Shown here piece after piece: positions 6,184 to 8,627 of a stretch of 8,627 bases of DNA. The stretch's first letter is position 1. Each line of letters opens with the position of its first letter. Below the pieces are notes generated by a model, which made no database searches, was not told the DNA's origin, and was given only the letters and a program-made list of their open reading frames with translations. This stretch comes from Candidatus Ectomicrobium neotermitis (GTDB taxonomy: Bacteria; Elusimicrobiota; Endomicrobiia; Endomicrobiales; Endomicrobiaceae). Where the stretch lies: the NCBI GenBank assembly GCA_031283745.1, contig JAITBH010000050.1, forward strand, positions 1 to 8,627, in the 5' to 3' direction. The position numbers were made by a program, and so were the translations under genes.

Positions 6184-7514
6184 ATATCTCCAGCTCCTAA
6201 AGTTAAAATTATCTCGCCCTTCCCCGTTTGCCTCAAAATGTTCTCGATACCTTCATATTTTTGGGCATTGCCCCCGTTTTTTTGAACGCTTTCATATATC
6301 AGACCCGAACTTACCCCCTCTATCGGCTGCTCGCCTGCGGGGTAGATGTCTAAAATGTGGACGAAATCCGCCTCCAAAAAGCTTTTCCCAAACTCCTCAA
6401 AGAGATCACGCGTTCTTGTATACCTGTGAGGCTGAAAAAGCACTCTCAGCTTCTTTTTTGGCCAGAACTTCTTGATGGCATTGATGGTCGCTTTTATCTC
6501 GGTGGGGTGATGGCCATAATCGTCTATCACCAAAATCCCTTTCTTTTCGCCCTTTATCTCAAGCCTCCTGCCCACACCGTCAAAACTGTAAATCCCTTTG
6601 ATTATTTTCTGAAACGGTATATCAAGCTGCAAACCTGCCCCAGCGGCGGCTAAAGAGTTGAGAACATTATGCCTGCCCGGAACACGCAAACGCACTTTGC
6701 CCAGCCGCTTACCCATATAGAAAATGTCGTATTTGATATGCCCTTTTGCAATTTCAACATTGCTTGCCCGCAGGTCTGCATGGGGATTGAAGCCATAGGT
6801 CATATATTTCCTCGTTATCTGCGGAATGATTTCCCGAACATTCTTGTCGTCTGAGCAGATGATTGCTGCACCGTAGAAAGGGACGCTGTTGATATGTTCG
6901 ACAAAGGCTTTTTTCAGGTTGTCCATCGATTTGTAATAGTCAAGATGGTCATTGTCTATATTGGTTACAACAGTTATCGCGGGAGAAAGCCGCAAAAAAG
7001 ACCCATCCGACTCATCTGCCTCTGCCACAAGGAAATCCCCTTTGCCCAAATATGCTCCCGCATTGATATTTTTGAGCCGCCCCCCCACAACTATGGTTGG
7101 GTCAAGCCCTCCTGCTGATAAAACCATCGCTGTCATTGATGTGGTGGTGGTTTTTCCATGAGTGCCTGCTATCGTGAGGCAATACTTGAGACGCGCCAGC
7201 TCGGCCAACATCTCAACCCTGCGTATGACGGGAATTTTCTGACTGCGCGCCTCTAAAACCTCGGGATTGGTTTTGCTGACTGCTGTGGAAATGACGATAA
7301 CCTTGGCTTTGCTGATATTCTTTTTATCGTGGCCGATATAGATTTTTGCACCCATAGACTGCAATCGCTTTGTAATCTCGGTTTTTTTGAGGTCTGAACC
7401 TGACACTTTATGCCCGAGATTTATCAAAACCTCTGCAATGCCGGACATTCCCGACCCCCCGATACCTACAAAATGAATGTTTTGAACTTTCTTAAACACT
7501 TTTTTGCCCCTCAT
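6147..7514 (-). CDS. murC: UDP-N-acetylmuramate--L-alanine ligase MurC
   Basis: MurC is the cytoplasmic ATP-dependent ligase that adds L-Ala, the first stem-peptide residue, to UDP-MurNAc. The 455 residues show the three Mur-ligase domains. The N-terminal Rossmann part has F-V-G-I-G-G-S-G-M-S-G (15-25), which binds the UDP-sugar. The central ATPase has A-G-T-H-G-K-T-T-T-T (116-125), A-E-A-D-E-S-D (164-170) and T-N-I-D-N-D-H-L-D-Y. The C-terminal domain has D-D-Y-G-H-H-P-T-E (331-339), which is diagnostic of MurC, and F-Q-P-H-R-Y-T-R-T (360-368). The start is uncertain. The ATG at 7514 overlaps queF by 23 bp and has GGGAG only one base upstream. The in-frame GTG at 7499 has AGGGG seven bases upstream and gives the N terminus M-F-K-K-V-x-x-I-H-F-V-G-I-G-G, common in MurC. 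The 3' end overlaps murB by 37 bp. Confidence 0.97.
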   Translation of the reverse strand: MRGKKVFKKVQNIHFVGIGGSGMSGIAEVLINLGHKVSGSDLKKTEITKRLQSMGAKIYIGHDKKNISKAKVIVISTAVSKTNPEVLEARSQKIPVIRRVEMLAELARLKYCLTIAGTHGKTTTTSMTAMVLSAGGLDPTIVVGGRLKNINAGAYLGKGDFLVAEADESDGSFLRLSPAITVVTNIDNDHLDYYKSMDNLKKAFVEHINSVPFYGAAIICSDDKNVREIIPQITRKYMTYGFNPHADLRASNVEIAKGHIKYDIFYMGKRLGKVRLRVPGRHNVLNSLAAAGAGLQLDIPFQKIIKGIYSFDGVGRRLEIKGEKKGILVIDDYGHHPTEIKATINAIKKFWPKKKLRVLFQPHRYTRTRDLFEEFGKSFLEADFVHILDIYPAGEQPIEGVSSGLIYESVQKNGGNAQKYEGIENILRQTGKGEIILTLGAGDIWKEGEKLLSLI

Positions 7515-7878
7515 ACTCCCTTTTTACTGTCGTTTGTATGCCGCCGCGAATGCCGAAAACCATCTCGACGGTGAGTTTTTTAGGTTTTATGGCTGCGGCG
7601 ATATTGTCTGTGATGGTATTTACTGCACTCTCGTGGACAATGCCGACCATTCTGTATGACTGCAAATACATTTTCAGCGATTTCAGCTCTATGACATGCT
7701 TTGCTGGGACATAAGAAATGAGGAGCAGGGCATAATCAGGCAAGCCCGTCCAAGGGCATAGGCAAGTAAACTCCTCCGTCTCGATATTGACATCAATATC
7801 ATTGCCTACATATTGATAAGGCATAGCTTCAAGTAATTCTGGACTAACTTTGTCAAATGTCGGTGTCTTTTTTTCCAT
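7492..7878 (-). CDS. queF: NADPH-dependent 7-cyano-7-deazaguanine reductase QueF
   Basis: QueF reduces preQ0 to preQ1 in the queuosine tRNA-modification pathway; it is a cytoplasmic tunnel-fold enzyme. At 128 residues this is the short unimodular type, as in B. subtilis, rather than the long E. coli type. Visible active-site residues are Cys41 in C-L-C-P-W-T-G, which forms the thioimide with preQ0, and Asp48 seven residues on. His82-Glu83 in V-H-E-S-A-V-N bind the substrate. The QueF signature E-L-K-S-L-K-M-Y-L-Q-S-Y-R (64-76) binds NADPH. The usual T-G-Q-P-D reads T-G-L-P-D here. The ATG at 7878 has AAGGAG six bases upstream. It follows the phosphoesterase gene by 14 bases and overlaps murC, so it is probably cotranscribed with the cell wall genes although its pathway is unrelated. 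No other queuosine gene is in the window. Confidence 0.95.
   Translation of the reverse strand: MEKKTPTFDKVSPELLEAMPYQYVGNDIDVNIETEEFTCLCPWTGLPDYALLLISYVPAKHVIELKSLKMYLQSYRMVGIVHESAVNTITDNIAAAIKPKKLTVEMVFGIRGGIQTTVKREYEGQKSV
7507..7511 (-). promoter_or_regulatory. Possible ribosome binding site for a GTG start of murC
   Basis: AGGGG on the coding strand, seven bases before an in-frame GTG at 7499. The competing ATG at 7514 has its GGGAG (7516-7520) only one base away. Either or both may be used; the GTG gives an N terminus closer to the family pattern. Confidence 0.4.
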
Positions 7879-7892
7879 GTAAATCTCCTTTT

Positions 7893-8627
7893 TTATATTT
7901 CCAAAACTAAGTCTTTTTGAAAGTTGACATTCTTTTGCCCGATGTTTTCATAACCCCGTGCATTGCAAAACACAGGAATTTCGCCGATTTTATATGCACA
8001 GGATATATGGATATGCCCGTGAACAATTAAGGACAGCTTGGGCATTTTGTCTATCAAATAGCTTTCTAAATCGGTCATATAGGCTGATGAAATTTCATCG
8101 TGGGTGTAGCCTTTGCCCAAAACCTTTGGCGAAACCCCGTGATGAACCACCAAAACTATCTTTTTGCCCGTATCGGCAAACTTGTCATAGGTTTTCTGTA
8201 TGAAATCTAAGGATTGGGCAAAGAATTTCGCACAGTTTTTTGGCTCAAGCGGCGCCTTTTTCCCGTTTTCGTCAAGGCAAAGCCCCCAGCGATAATCGTT
8301 CATATATGTTTTGATGACTTCCATATTGAACTTGACAAGCTTTTCTTTGGGTGTATCTTTCGGGAGCATTCCATTATTGAAGGAATAATCTGTCCACAAG
8401 GTGGCGCCTATAAAAACAGTGTCGTCGACAATTTTATAAGCGTCCTGAAGGAAAGCGATGTTTGAGGAAATAGGAAACTCGTCTTGCAGCTCTTGATAGA
8501 GGGTTTGAATAGGCTTTTTTTCATAGTTATAGACGATGTGGTTGCCCGCTATAAAAATGACATTTTCAAGTTTTGGTCTTAAAAAAGCCTTCGTTGACTC
8601 TAAAGAACCAGCAATATCCCCCGCAAT
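7893..8627 (-). CDS. Calcineurin-like metallophosphoesterase, N-terminus cut by window edge
   Basis: The frame is open from the right edge to the TAA at 7893-7895, giving 244 codons; the start lies beyond 8627. Motifs of the PF00149 dimetal phosphoesterase fold appear in order: A-G-D (second residue group from the edge), A-G-N-H, V-V-H-H-G and V-H-G-H-I-H. The first motif, D-x-H, must be off the edge. The Glu/Asp that often follows G-N-H is Ile here. The middle section carries an Asp/Lys-rich insert. The family covers protein phosphatases, nucleotide and lipid pyrophosphatases and nucleases, so the substrate cannot be named; no signal peptide can be judged. It lies 14 bases upstream of queF on the same strand and is likely in the same transcript. 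A TTG at 8399 is an internal Leu codon, since clear phosphoesterase motifs lie upstream of it. Confidence 0.9.
   Translation of the reverse strand: MAGDIAGSLESTKAFLRPKLENVIFIAGNHIVYNYEKKPIQTLYQELQDEFPISSNIAFLQDAYKIVDDTVFIGATLWTDYSFNNGMLPKDTPKEKLVKFNMEVIKTYMNDYRWGLCLDENGKKAPLEPKNCAKFFAQSLDFIQKTYDKFADTGKKIVLVVHHGVSPKVLGKGYTHDEISSAYMTDLESYLIDKMPKLSLIVHGHIHISCAYKIGEIPVFCNARGYENIGQKNVNFQKDLVLEI

Noticed and set aside
7879..7892. A preQ1 riboswitch before queF
   Set aside because: Only 14 bases separate queF from the upstream gene, filled by the ribosome binding site; there is no room for the aptamer outside coding sequence.
7893..8399. A 168-residue phosphoesterase starting at 8399
   Set aside because: The codon is TTG, and the G-D and G-N-H metal-site motifs lie upstream in the same open frame that runs to the window edge.
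1..8627. tRNA, rRNA, CRISPR array, insertion sequence or attachment site
   Set aside because: The window is almost wholly filled with intact conserved protein genes; I see no spaced repeats, transposase motifs or terminal inverted repeats.

Overview
The window is the 3' half of a bacterial dcw (division and cell wall) gene cluster. Eight genes run without a break on the minus strand (queF, murC, murB, ddl, ftsQ, ftsA, ftsZ, pgeF). A metallophosphoesterase gene, cut by the right edge, lies upstream of them on the same strand. At the left edge, the 3' end of a family-4 glycosyltransferase gene on the plus strand converges on pgeF. No RNA gene, mobile element or CRISPR array is visible, and no stretch over 20 bases lacks a gene.

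Layout in transcription order (right to left): phosphoesterase (8627-7893, partial), queF (7878-7492), murC (7514-6147), murB (6183-5236), ddl (5223-4318), ftsQ (4308-3406), ftsA (3403-2096), ftsZ (2096-969), pgeF (972-316). Neighbours are at most 14 bp apart, and several overlap by 1 to 37 bp. The whole run is therefore probably one polycistronic message, with its promoter beyond the right edge or inside a gene. The last gene, pgeF, overlaps the convergent glycosyltransferase gene by 18 bp, leaving no room for a separate terminator there.

Functionally, murC adds L-Ala to UDP-MurNAc, murB makes UDP-MurNAc and ddl supplies D-Ala-D-Ala. FtsQ, FtsA and FtsZ build the divisome and its ring. PgeF belongs to the family that edits L-Ser mis-incorporated at the step MurC catalyses. 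QueF belongs to a different pathway (queuosine) and is a passenger or a recent neighbour.

The murC-murB-ddl-ftsQ-ftsA-ftsZ order with a POTRA-type FtsQ suggests a bacterium with a peptidoglycan wall, probably diderm. Base composition is moderately AT-rich and the proteins are rich in Lys and Ile. FtsZ is clearly divergent from the well-studied proteobacterial and firmicute proteins in its C-terminal half. I cannot fix the phylum from sequence alone; a lineage such as Elusimicrobia/Endomicrobia or another under-sampled host-associated group is a low-confidence guess.

I see no wholly new system. The points most worth checking are a terminator-like hairpin inside murB, the divergent FtsZ with its unusual tail, the pairing of murC with pgeF in one unit, and the replacement of the usual upstream dcw genes by queF and a phosphoesterase.
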